A DNA stretch of 64,000 nt, from positions 63,364,241-63,428,240 of the forward strand of contig NC_134400.1 of the NCBI RefSeq assembly GCF_050003625.1, read 5' to 3'. The translations under genes were made by a program, and so were the position numbers. Positions 23,113-34,282 of this stretch are shown piece by piece (positions within the stretch are counted from its first letter, which is position 1; the number at the start of each line of letters is the position of its first letter). This DNA is from Haematobia irritans (lineage: Eukaryota; Arthropoda; Insecta; Diptera; Muscidae). The notes beneath the pieces are model-generated. The model was not told where the DNA came from and made no database searches. It saw only the letters and a list, made by a program, of their open reading frames with translations.

Positions 23113-23787
23113 CAATGTTGCCACGGAAAATGTTCGGTTTACCCTATAAGGACAAAAAAAAGTTCCCTACTTTCCCATACATTACCAAACAGTTTTCCCT
23201 ACTATATTTTTCGTTAAATTTAAAAAAAAATTTACAAAACAAAAATGGTTCTAAGTACTTTATTATCTTAATACATGAATATGCAACGTATATAACTTAG
23301 AATATAAATTTGTATTACCACCACGGTTGCCACAGTTGGTAGAATTCTACCCAAATTAGTAATCTTTTTTGTTAAATCTCTATAAAAATAAAATTTTGGA
23401 AAAAGTTTCTATAAACAAATTTTTGTGAGAAATTTTTCTATATAAATAAAATTTTGATAATAAATTCTATAGAAATAAAATTTTCAGAAAAATTTTTATA
23501 GAAATAATATTTTGAAAAAAATTTCTATAGAAGTACAATTTTGACAAAATGTTCTATAGAAATAAAATGTTGACAAAATTCTCTACAGGAATAAAGTTTA
23601 CCACACATTGTTAAAGATCAAGCCTTGTCGGCTTCTAATTTCCTCCTCTAGAGCCACCAAAATGTAAAAATTATTACAAAATGTGTTGAATGAAAATGTC
23701 CTACATTGAGGCCCTACGTCCCTACAAGACGCTAAATATTAGAAAAACCCTACATATAGGGATTTTCCCCTACTTCTAGCAACACTG
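23113..23787 (+). mobile_element. hAT-like MITE with 28-bp repeat
   Basis: The ends CAATGTTGCCACGG and TAGCAACACTG fit the CAGTGTTGCCA family. About eight degraded 28-bp minisatellite units occupy 23380-23600. No clean 8-bp duplication is seen, and a second partial TTGCCACAGTTGG motif at 23322 suggests a nested or rearranged copy. Confidence 0.6.
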
Positions 23788-23980
23788 GCTGTGTTGATAT
23801 TGCGCCTACGGAGATACTATGCCACTAGTATTGAGCCCATTATTAAAAAAGAGAAAATCGTTTAGTGTGGGTAATAAATACAAATTTGTAAAAATCGAGC
23901 AATATTGTTATGTAAGAGGTACAAGTACGTATAAGTACGATCGGCTAGTACATCAAAATTTGAAATTTGCGTAACATTGC

Positions 23981-26972
23981 ACTATGGGCGAAATCACGAT
24001 TTTAGCGGCAAAAAGTACTTCCCAACAAGCTAACTTCACAAAATTTGGCGAGTATGGTTGTAGTTATAAAAAAAAGATTTCAGAAAAAATGGGCGGGCCA
24101 CGCCCACTTTTTTCAAAGTAATGGCTGAAATACGTTTTAGCTAGTTAGGCTTACTAAAATGTGAAAAGCTAATTAAGAAAAGTGGGCGGACCACGCCCAC
24201 TATAAAAAATATTGAGTTCTACAAACAAATTAATTTATTTTTAGATAATTTATTAATATTTTTAAAGAAGTTATTAATTTAAATAAAAGAAAAACGTTAC
24301 TAATATATATATAAAAGACTTAATCACATTGTATTTCTTCGTTTTCATCTGCTTCTAACTCCAGTGAATAATTATTTAAAGACTCTAGACTATAATCAGA
24401 ATCAGAGCTATAGTTACAATTGGAGGCTTCTTTAGATGTTGAAGGTTGTAATAATTTTGGTGGAAGTTCAGGCATTTTGAAAAGGTGTATAACTTCTCGA
24501 GGAAATTGAAGTTTTTTTGAATTATTTGTACGTTCTCGCAAACAAAAACTTGATATATATGGATCAGAGCTATCCATAGCCCTATGATACATGTCAAGTA
24601 TATTATGCACTCTTGAATCCTTTCGAGCGTGTCCTATTCGATCTTTTTTATAATATTTGTTTCGGGGCTCAGATGCATTTTCTGCAAGACAACCCACGGG
24701 TACGATAGAAACCTCAATTATTTGAGATGAATGCACTAGTATCTTGTGCATTGTGGCAGACATCGGGTACCATTCGTAGTATTTGAAATATATTTTACTG
24801 GTTTTAATGCAATGAGCACGAAACCTTTGAGCATCGATTTCGAATTCGGAAGATAGAGCAATTAAAATTGTGTGTAAATGTTTCAAAAAGTCACTATTTA
24901 CAGAAGTAATAGATGCTAAAAGTTCTGTACGAGAAAATGCTCTTCTCGCTGTGTTCCCATCATTAGTGTTGCCGCTGCCATTTGCTTTAGGCTTATCGAC
25001 ATGGAGGCCCATTTGAAGCAAAAACTGTTTCTGAATTTGTTGTTTCTTTTCTGCTAAAACTTTTTTCTCTTCTTTTCCTCGAACTTGCAATTTTTTCAAG
25101 TCTAGCTTATATGACAGTTTTAAAACAAACTCAAAACTACGAATCCACGCATGCAAAGGGCATATTCCAAACTTCAAGGCGTCAGATTTTGCTTCAAACT
25201 GAGGAGAATCAAAGTTTTTTATAGTTCGAAATTGATTTGGACCAGAGTGACAGATGGGACATTGCTGTGTACTTTTAGTTTCCGTCAACACGTTTAACAC
25301 TTTACCATCTATTAACGTCATATATAAATCATATGTTACTCTAATTTGTCTCCCATTACTTAGCGTGTATTCCAAAGATTTCAGCTTCTCAATCTGCTCG
25401 TTTATGTTGTGGTTTTCAGTTAAAATGTGCTCCTTTGTTTCTTTAACAAACTCCACTTTTAAAGGCCTACAAAAGCGTACTGATTGAGGTGTACGGTTTA
25501 CCCAAATATTATCACCAGTTGATGAAATTATTTTAATTGGAATGACTGATGTGACAAACAGGGACTGATCGAAACTTTCTGAGGTATTTTCCACAAATTT
25601 TTGTTTGAACAAGCTGTGTCCAGTAGAACCATCAAACCCATAGCTCAAAATTAGGGTTGATTCTTCAATATCCATTGTACACAATACTTCGTCTTGATAT
25701 GCAAAAATTCTTTTAGCTGTGTGGTCTACCAAATTTTGCAACGATACTTCGACAGAACTTTCATTCGCTTTAATTTCATCCGGTCAACATTGTAATTTTC
25801 TCTTATAGACTTTATCATAACTCGGAAAAATGCCACTATTGTGTTTTATGTTTAATTGGCGCATATTGCAGTACTGCTGTTTAGTTAATCGGTTCTCTAA
25901 CAAAAACATTAGAGCTTCATCAGGTGAAACTGGTGTAACTTCTTTACGGCTAGTATTAAGAAGTTTCCGAATTTTAGATGGCCGGTTTGGAGACATAGCA
26001 ACTTGGTTAAGGACAAATTTCAAATCCGTTTCGTTGGAGTTTTTGGCCGATATAGAGGCAGCATGAACCAATAATTGTGCATTACCTCCCTGCTGGGAAG
26101 CTAATTCGGAAGCTAATCTCCTTTTATTTCTTTCTCTGCTGTTAACATAAGTTGTTTTTGGTCTCCCAGTAGCGTTACTTACTTTCGGTATAACAAAAAC
26201 TGTGTCTAGATTCAACCACTCCTCGTTATATTTTCTGAATGCTTGTTCATTTCTGGATTGTTTTTCCCATTTTATTTTAATGAAATTCGATAAGCTCCGA
26301 GCTTTAGTACATATTAATGTACTTAATTTAGTGTGTAGGTCATGTGGAATCTTTCCTTTTATGTAATTCACAACATTTCTGTTGTTTCCCAACCAAAACT
26401 CAAATATTTCAGAATTTTTAAACCTGAGTGTTTCTGAAAAAACATTTATAATTCATTCATTAGCAGTCAAATGCAGACAGTTTTACCATGACATAAAACG
26501 TGAGAGTTCTACAAATAATCACATGTAAATTACCATGCCACTTCAAAACATTTTTAGTTTTACTCCACGAAAAACGATAAAACTGTTCAAAATTTCACAA
26601 AAAAGTACACACAAAAAAACATCAAACTAAGTACGAAATACAAACATATAGCAAACTTTTTTTATATACAGTAAAAATACATACCTCGAGAATTAAAACT
26701 CATATTTACATAGATTTTTTTATAAAAATATTCAGTTAAAAACCCCTATTTAATTTTATAAATATTGCGTTGCTTCAATCTTGTTTACACCTGTTAAAAA
26801 TTTTGCAAACATTAACAGCTGTTTGTACACAAAAAGAGTTGTCAACTGTACCAATTTGTTTTGATTTTTTCTTATCAATATGTTGGCTAGTAAACAGCAT
26901 CTAAAAAATTTTAAAAATTTAAAGTTGAAAAAATGACTTTTTGCCGCTAAAATCGTGATTTCGCCCATAGTG
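23981..26972 (-). mobile_element. Transib transposon, full length
   Basis: The 2992-bp element has 37-bp perfect terminal inverted repeats that begin CACTATGGGCGAAATCACGA. The 5-bp duplication CATTG lies at 23976-23980 and 26973-26977. CAC(T/A)ATG ends and 5-bp duplications are the known signature of Transib, the transposon group related to the RAG1 recombinase. One transposase gene lies on the minus strand. Identical ends suggest recent activity of the copy or of its family. Confidence 0.9.
24320..26392 (-). pseudogene. Transib (RAG1-like) transposase with one in-frame stop
   Basis: Two frames, 25784-26392 and 24320-25783, are in the same register, separated only by a TGA at 25784-25786, so the gene is about 690 codons with one nonsense codon. 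Motifs are GFDGSTGHS with a candidate catalytic Asp, a zinc-type CPICHSG, and near the C-terminus a LAENASEPRNK block in a YYEWYPMSATMHK-HSSQII context, similar in layout to the region of the catalytic Glu in RAG1. It ends in an acidic Ser/Asn tail. Frame is open up to about 26450 without an ATG, so the start, perhaps on an upstream exon, is unsettled. The enzyme would cut at the CACTATG ends. Confidence 0.88.
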
Positions 26973-27957
26973 CATTGGTTAATAAATAAGAGTACTATGG
27001 CCAAATTTGGGAAAATCGAGCGAGGCATATATATGGAAGCTATATCTAAATCTGAACCAATTTACATAATATTTTGCGGGTTTGATTAATACTACAAAAG
27101 GTTACCTTGTGCAAGATTTGAGTAAGATCAGTTAAGAAATGAGGCCTGTATGGTCAAACATAAGGTTATTAGGGGCGAATTTTTCAAAATCGGGTGATAC
27201 ATATATGGGAGCTATATCTACATCTTAACCGATTTCGATGAAATTTTGCACATATAGTTAGTACTATAGAGGACTGGATCTAGCCAACTTTTAGTAAGAT
27301 CGGTTAATAAATAAGGGTTCTATGGCCAAATTTGGGAAAATCGGGCTATACATATATATGGGTACTATATCTAAATCTGAACCGATTTCGATGATTTTTT
27401 GCACATATAGTTAGTGCTATAGAAGACTACATTTAGCCAAATTTGGGTAAGATCGGTTGATAAATAAAGGTTTTGTGGCCAAATTTGGGAAAATCGGGCG
27501 ATACATATATATGAGAGCTATATCTAAATCTGAACCGATTTGGATGAAATTTTGCAGACTTGAAGGGCGATAGAAAAGATTACCTTTTGCCAAATTTCGT
27601 GACGATCCGTTTGAAAAAACGCGCAACGTGACCCCATTTGTCGAAATCGGGCGATACATATATATGGGAGCTATATCTAAATTTGATCCGATTTCTTCCA
27701 AATTCAATAGCGTTCGTCCTTGTGCCCAAAAAACTCCCTGTACCAAATTTCATCAAAATCGGTTAATAATTGCGACCGGAATCCTGTGAACAACAAATAC
27801 ATGGACAGACGGACGGACACCAAGCGCTAGATCGACTCAGGAGGTGATTCTATATATTTTATGGGGTCTAAAATCAATATTTCTGGTAGGCACATTTTTT
27901 GGCCGATAAAACTTATTATACCCGGACCACTATGTGGTTTAGGGTATAAAAAAATGG

Positions 27958-28034
27958 TGTCGGTCGAAGCAGGGATCGAACCCAGGACCCTTGGCATGCA
28001 AGGCGGACGTACCAACCACTGCTCCTCGTCGCCA
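27958..28034 (-). repeat. tRNA-Ala-like module 1 of M
   Basis: The minus strand reads GGCGACGAGGAGCAGTGGTT, then CGCCTTGCATG with TGC in the anticodon position, then a B-box GGTTCGATCCC. The acceptor ends do not pair as in a functional tRNA, so this is a tRNA-derived sequence, not a tRNA gene. It closely resembles the SINE head. Confidence 0.75.
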
Positions 28035-28160
28035 ACAAATGTATGTTTAACAATATTATGTTGTTAAACAATGTTATGTTTGCATCGGCTCGTGGGCGCC
28101 GCAAAGCTATGCTATATAAATATGATTTATAACGATAATTATCTCTTGATGACCACAACA

Positions 28161-28230
28161 GCTACGTAGCCCAGTGGTTAGTGTGCTGGCTTACAAACTG
28201 TGTGGTCCGCTGTTCGTATCCCCGTCCGGC
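28161..28230 (+). repeat. tRNA-like module 2 of M
   Basis: It reads GCTACGTAGCCCAGTGGTTA (A-box-like), then GGCTTACAAAC, with a B-box-like GTTCGTATCCC and a GTCCGGCA end. The parent tRNA is unclear; Val(TAC) is possible from the loop. Stem pairing is imperfect. Confidence 0.6.
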
Positions 28231-28930
28231 AAAAGGTAAAATTAAAAAAAATTATAAAATTTAATATTTTCTTCTACAATGTTTGTATTACAGAAAAAGG
28301 TGCTAAGAACTAAACAAACTCGTGGAAGTGAGAAAAATGTGAGGGAATATACAATTAGGTAGAAAAAAATTTGAGCACAATCTTCTTTGGGAGAAAATTC
28401 TTCTAAGCATATAATATTTTTGGGTTCTAAATGTTTCCAAACATATTATATGTTCACATAATAACATATAGTTTTTTGGAAGACAACATTATTGAATTTG
28501 GATGGAAAAATACATAATGTTTGGAACTTAGACTACCCAAACATATTATATTGTTTAGACCAATATGCTTTCAAACATATTATATATTGGAAGAAATCAA
28601 ATATATAAATGTTTGGGCAATACCCAAAAATGTATATGCTTGAAGCAAAATGTGTTTGGGAGTATATGTTACAGAAGCGATTTTTTTTGAGGGTGTATAT
28701 TGTGAAATTGTATATGCTTAAGTAAAAATATTAAAATGAGTATTCGGAGAGAAAATTCATTCGGAACCAAGAGAAAATACATTTGAAAAAAGATCATGAG
28801 TTTTGTTTATCAATTTCGCATTACGGGCACAATTTTTTTTGTTTCGTCAAAACGTAGGACGAGTAAGTCAAAATATTCAAACAAAGGTAATTAAAGGGAA
28901 CTTCATAAAAACTAACGGAAGGGCACTATA

Positions 28931-30695
28931 CACTGAAAAAAAGCATGTCCGGTTCCAAAGAGAATTCAAGTAAGGACTCTTTTAAGAAACAATTCTCTTT
29001 TAAATGTGGGTTTTTTGTATTTGACTCTATGAAGCAAATTTTAATTTTTCGCCTTTTCAGCTTTTTTCATATGCTATAAAAAGTCCGTTAAAAACAAGAC
29101 TTCTTAGCCTAGCACAAAAAGCGCTGTATAAACAGAAAAAAGTTAAGTGTTTTGGAAACTTCCATCTCTGTTATGAACACATGTTAAATTTTGTTTCGAT
29201 CAGGCAACTCCTTCATATAGAAACAGGTGTTCAAAAAAGACGCATCCGCAATTTTTTTACAATGGAAAAATTAGAAATGCGTGCAGTCATTAAATATTAA
29301 CATAAAAAAGGTTTATCGGGACAAGAAATTCATAATGATATGGTGAATATGTTAGATGAAAGTGGTCCTTCATATGCAACAGTAAAAAATTGGGTTGCTG
29401 AATTTAAACGTGGTCATACAAGCATTGAAGATGAACCACGTAGTGAACAGCAACAATAACAGAAATTGTAGCCAAAGTGCATGGTATTAAATGATGGTAT
29501 TCAATGTTCGTGAAATTGCTAATATCATGGGCATCTCAAATGATCGAGTCCATTTAATTTTGCATGAAGAACTACAGATGAAAAAGCTTTGTGCAAGATG
29601 GGTGCCGCATTTGTGAACAGTCGATCAAAAACACGTAAGATTGAACATTTCTCAAGCTTGTTTGGATCGTTTTAAACGAAATAAAACGGTTTTTAAGCGT
29701 CGTTTCATAACTGTTGATGAGACATGGATCCAGCACTATACTCCAGAGACAAAAGAACAATCCAAACAATGGACTGAAGCTGGAGGAAGTGCCTCAAAGA
29801 AGGCAAAAACAATTCAATCGGCTGGTAAGGTTATGGCAACGGTTTTTTGGGACTTCAAAGGTATTTTATTGATTGACTATCTGCAAAAGGGTAAAACAAT
29901 AAATTCAGAGTACTATTGCAACCTTTTGGATCAACTAAATGTACAAATTCGAGAAAAACGCCCTGGATTACAACACAAAAAAATAATTTTTCATCAAGAC
30001 AACGCACCAGCGCACAAGAGTGTTTTAACAATGGCTAAAATCAACGAATTAAAGTACGAGTGACTTTTACTTGTTCCAAAACCTAAAAAAATTCCTTGCT
30101 GGGAAGCGTTTTACCTCAAATGAAGATGCAATTACAGTTGTAAACCACTATTTTGATGACCTTGAGGAAAACTATTTTAATCAAGGGATAGAATTGCTAG
30201 AAAAGCGTTGGACTAAGTGTATTGAAGTTTCAGGAGATTATATTGCAAAATAAAAATATTTTTGAAAAACTAACTATTTTCTTTCATTGATAGGCTAAGA
30301 AGTTTCCGAACCGCCCTCGTATGCTATGCTTCAATTAAAAACGTCTTTAAAATAAAGTGTTGAAAACATGTCCTATTTTTTAACGGTTTTTGCTTTGTAG
30401 TCAAGATGCAAAAATGCAACAAATTTAAAGACAATTTCATTAGTTTTAAAGAATTTTTCTGAATTATTAAAGTCAAGTTGACCTTAGTCCAAAAATTTTT
30501 TCTTTCATGTTATGATACCCATTTTCAAGTCAAATCACTTAATTATAAGGACAGCGTGACTTCATTGAAAAGTTAATCGATATTGAACATGAAAAAAAAC
30601 TTTATAGAGAAATGCGTCTCCTAAGCTAAGCAAAATTTGTATTCTTATTATAAGGACATGAAATCTTTGGTCTTACGACAATATTTTTTTCCGTG
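28931..30695 (-). mobile_element. MITE-B carrying mariner, copy 2
   Basis: The ends CACTGAAAAAAAGC and TATTTTTTTCCGTG are between TA dinucleotides. It matches 15122-17594 but lacks the nested MITE-B and about 40 bp near 28960. Its outer MITE and mariner share the same junctions with copy 1, so the pair descends from a single composite that was duplicated or moved as a unit. Confidence 0.85.
29262..30253 (+). pseudogene. Mariner transposase, inactivated (copy 2)
   Basis: It carries the same lesions as copy 1: a stop after MRAVIKY, a stop after EQQQ, and loss of the third catalytic Asp segment after NELKYE. In the 140-codon central stretch I see only two residue differences (Ile to Thr, Leu to Pro). 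One extra A occurs in the run after KPKK relative to copy 1. Confidence 0.92.
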
Positions 30696-32482
30696 TACTC
30701 TTTTTAGAGTTGTGACAGTAAAATGATAACATTGGGAAACAGTGAAAAATTAAACAGCAAGATCTATAAAAACAAAGTATAGTTCCTCTTTATTAATAAG
30801 TAGCCCAAGAGGAGTTGACGGATACTTTCGAAAATAAAAGCGGACATTGAGTTCGAGTTTTGCCACTAAAATTATTTCTCATTTTAGCGGCAAAACTCGA
30901 ATCGGTAAAACCAGAATAAAATTATAACTTTTTTCGGCAAATTATATTATAACTTGGTGGGGAATGATCCAAAACAACAATTGAATAAGTTTATTTTCTT
31001 TAAAATAAATTATAAAAGAAAGCAAACAATATTGTTCAAACCTAAATAAATTTATGTGTTGGTTGTAAAATGATTGTTTAGAATTTAAATATAATGTGCT
31101 TTTGAATGGTTATCGTTAACTTTAGGATTCGATGGAAAAATATTTATATATATATACTCGAATTAACCTTCTTCTTTTGTAAGAGTTTTTGAATTTCTTC
31201 GAAAATTTCAAACTTTATACAAAAACCTTTACAAAATTTTTATTTTTGCAATAAAAAAATAATATATGATTTGAACTCAGTCCATACTATATCAAGCACT
31301 GTTCTTTTCTGACTTTAAGTCTTTTATACGACACACTTTACAGTTTAGTAGTACAAATTTAATGTAGTAGTATGTAATGTTGAACACCTTTTCGGGATAT
31401 TCCGAACGTATCTGGAATATATGTAAAAAAATATATATAATAAAATAAAAATAAAAAAATGGTGTCGGTCGCAGCAGGGATCGAACCCAGGCCTCTTGGC
31501 ATGTAAGGCGGGTGTACCAACCACTGATCCACGTCGCCAACAAATGTATGTTTAACAATGTTATGTTTGCATCGGCTCGTGGGCGCCGCAAGCTATGCAA
31601 TATAAATATAACTTATAACGATAATTATCTCTTGATGACCATAACAGCTATATAGTGTGCTGGCTTACAAACTGTGTGGCCCGCTGTTCGAATCCCCGTC
31701 CGGCAAAAGGTAAAATTAAAAAAAATTATAAAATTGAATAATTTCTTCTACAATGTTTGTATTACAGAAAAGGGAAACAAACTCGTGGAAGTGAGAAAAA
31801 TGTGAGGGAATATACAATTAGGCAGAAAAAAATTTTTGAGCACAATTTTCTTTGGGAGAAAATTCTTCTAAGCATATATTTTTGGGTTCAAAATGTTCCC
31901 AAACATATTATATGTTCACATAATAACATATAGTTTTTTTGGAAGACAACATTATTGAATTTGGATGGAAAAATACATAATGTTTGGAACTTAGACTACA
32001 CAAACATATTATATTGTTTAGACCAATAAGGTTTCAAACATATTATATAATGAAAGAAATATAAGAAATCAAATATAGAAATGTTTGGGCAATACCCAAA
32101 AATTTATATGCTTGAAGCAAAATGTGTTTGGGAGTATATGTTACAGAAGCGATTTTTTTAGGGTGCGTTGATTTATTTAGGCGTGAACTGTTTTTTTAAT
32201 AGCATTTTACACCATTTTAAATGCATTTTAGTTTTGTACTTAATTTCATTTTTACCTTTAAGGCCGGTATTAAGTTGGCATTATCGCACTCTTAGAAAAA
32301 TATTTTTTTCATATGTTCCGATATAAACATAATGTGTTTCGGGCAGAATTTTAAAACACAATATATTTAAGTGCAAACATGTAATGTTCCTAAACTAACA
32401 ATAAATGTTTGGGACATCTATGTTAATATGTTAGAATATATTATGTTTGGGGCATGAATGTTTCATAAAAATCATATGTGTG

Positions 32483-33138
32483 CACTGAAAAAAATATTGT
32501 CGTGAGGTCAAAGATTTCATGTCTTTAAAATACGAATACAAATCTTGCTTGGCATAGAAGACGCATTTTTCTAAAATAAAGTTATTTTCCTTGTCCAAAA
32601 GTCGATAAACTTTTCAATGAAGTCGTATTGTCCTTATAATTAAGTGATTTGACTTAAAAATGGGTATTTTAACATGAAAGAAAAAATTTATAGGCTAAGG
32701 TCAACTTGACTTTAATAATTCAGAAAAATTCTTTAAATTTAATGAAATTGTCTTTAAATTTGTTGTCTTTTTGCATCTTGACTACAAAGCAAAAAATCGT
32801 TCAAATATAGGACATGTTTTTCAAAAATTTATTTTAAAGAAGTTTTTTACTTCAAACATAGCATAATTTCTACTGGAAGTCGAGTCCTAATTTGGAAAAT
32901 AAAGTTGCCGTTAACTCCTTTTTAAAGGACTTTGATAGCATATGAAGAAAAAAAGCTGAGAAAGCGAAAAATTAAAATTTGCTTCCTAGAAGCAAGTACA
33001 TAAAACCTAAATTTAAAAGAGAATTGTGTCTTAAAAGTATCCTTACTTGTATTCTCCGCTTCTTTGGCTCGGAATCAATACCAAATTTTTTAAAGTAAAG
33101 ACAAAATCTTTGAAACCGAGTATGCTTTTTTTTCAGTG
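32483..33138 (+). mobile_element. MITE-B, TG target duplication
   Basis: A 656-bp copy between TG dinucleotides (32481-32482 and 33139-33140). The matching M DNA at about 51340-51360 (reverse) reads without the insert and with a single TG. The termini are the usual CACTGAAAAAA and TTTTTTCAGTG. Confidence 0.9.
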
Positions 33139-33192
33139 TGGATGAAAACATATATAAATTTACAAATTTCGACTAAACATACATATGTTGTG

Positions 33193-34282
33193 CATTAGCG
33201 TAGCTAGACAATTTTGCTAGGGGGGGCTATAGCCCCCCTAGCTAAAAATTTATAGACTGAACTTATACGTTCAATTAATGTTTTATTTCATAAAATTGAA
33301 TAAAAAAATAGACATCAAAATAACTCAACAATTAATTTGTAATAAAGCAACTAAAAGTAGTTCCACACTTTCCCTGCAAAAAAATTGTGAGTTGTTCTAA
33401 AGGCACAACTTTAAAAGTACTTCCAAAAATGTCCTCAATTATTTTAACTATACAGGAAGTTTTTTTACTTCATTTTTTTCATGTTTTAATGTGTAATTGT
33501 TTGTTTTCTTTTTTTTAATAGTTTAAAAAAACAGTACGAATAAATAAATTGGTACAAATTATTCAAATTTTGCCACAAAACTGCTAAATCCATTATAGAA
33601 AAATCGATAATTTTGGAAATTATTCGAGGAAAAACGTTTCAAACAAGCGTCAGAATGCATTAAAAATCATAAAAACAATATAAAAATTATTTATTTGTTA
33701 AAATATCACAAAAATTTTTTAATTCACATTCAAAACACTGAATTCGGATCTCACCTTAAGAAGTGATGCAAATTCATTGCAACGGCTGTTGAAACGGTGG
33801 GCATTTATCCTATGACAAGCTCATATTACATTCATTGCTTCTCCGCCAATTTTGCACCACTTCTAGACCCAAAAGAACATTTTCACTACTTTTTTGCCAA
33901 CGCTTTTTCGCAGCATTATTAAGATATTAATTTATGAAAGAATAGTTTTAATATCAATTACTATTTTAAAAATTAAATTAAATTGACTAAACTAAATCAG
34001 TCATAAGTTCAACCACAGCTTTATTTCATAAATATCTGACTTAAAACATTGCCATCGGCAACTGCTATCACAACCCAAGTAATTCGATTGTTCATGAAAG
34101 TCTTTAGCGGAACTTTGTGCGATTGTATATACTTGTTTAATTTTTATATAAATTAAAAAAAATATTGACATTTATTGAAAAATGGAAAATCATAAATAGA
34201 GTTTCAAATTCTGGGGGGGGGGGGGCTAAAATTTTTCTGGGGGGGTCTAAGCCCCCTCCCCAGAGGCCTTCCTACGCTTATG
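33193..34282. mobile_element. hAT-like element with G-rich subterminal repeats
   Basis: The ends CATTAGCGTAG and CTACGCTTATG are inverted repeats, followed inward by GGGGGGGCTATAGCCCCCC on the left and a G-rich/CCCCCTCCCC block on the right. The 8-bp duplication ATGTTGTG lies at 33185-33192 and 34283-34290. The empty site is visible in reverse near 51285-51315. It is 1090 bp with no coding capacity. Confidence 0.88.

Larger units (their letters stand above)
22921..27949 (+). repeat. Dispersed repeat R with Transib and MITE insertions
   Basis: It starts ACAAGTAAGTAAAG, then TCGGGCGGGGCCGACTATAT and CATACCCTAAACCACC. It ends with a GACAGACGGACGGACACC tract, ATCGACTCAGGAGG and GGTTTAGGGTATAAAA. 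Tandem units recur at about 27050, 27220, 27370, 27525 and 27680. Inserted are a MITE at 23113-23787 and a Transib at 23981-26972. The element itself lies in M unit 1. Confidence 0.85.
15048..28698. mobile_element. M element unit 1, expanded by nested insertions
   Basis: The pieces 15048-15121, 17595-17988, 21909-22188, 22839-22920 and 27950-28698 join up to match the M DNA that is collinear in unit 2 (28855-32166). Everything between them is inserted DNA: MITE-B with mariner, a 3.9-kb element N, another MITE-B, and repeat R with Transib. The terminal GATTTTTTTTGAGGGTG at 28682-28698 is the M-family end. The M DNA itself has no protein-coding capacity. Confidence 0.8.
27950..28698. repeat. 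M element distal part with two tRNA-like modules
   Basis: This holds a minus-strand tRNA-like module at 27958-28034 and a plus-strand one at 28161-28230 in divergent arrangement. AT-rich DNA with repeated CAAACATATTATAT blocks follows, then the GAGGGTG terminus. The same order appears in unit 2 and, inverted, in the full copy at 49750-51542. Confidence 0.85.
28699..32166. mobile_element. M element unit 2 with MITE-B and mariner
   Basis: The non-inserted parts (28699-28930 and 30696-32166) match unit 1 and the full copy at 49750-51542. The MITE-B with mariner occupies 28931-30695. Divergent tRNA-like modules lie at 31465-31538 (minus) and 31647-31707 (plus, A-box partly deleted). It ends CGATTTTTTTAGGGTG. 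Because it lacks the N, MITE-B and R insertions, it serves as the empty-site reference for unit 1. Confidence 0.8.

Noticed and set aside
27958..28230. Two tRNA genes
   Set aside because: A and B boxes are recognisable but acceptor and anticodon stems do not pair; copies recur within a transposon family.
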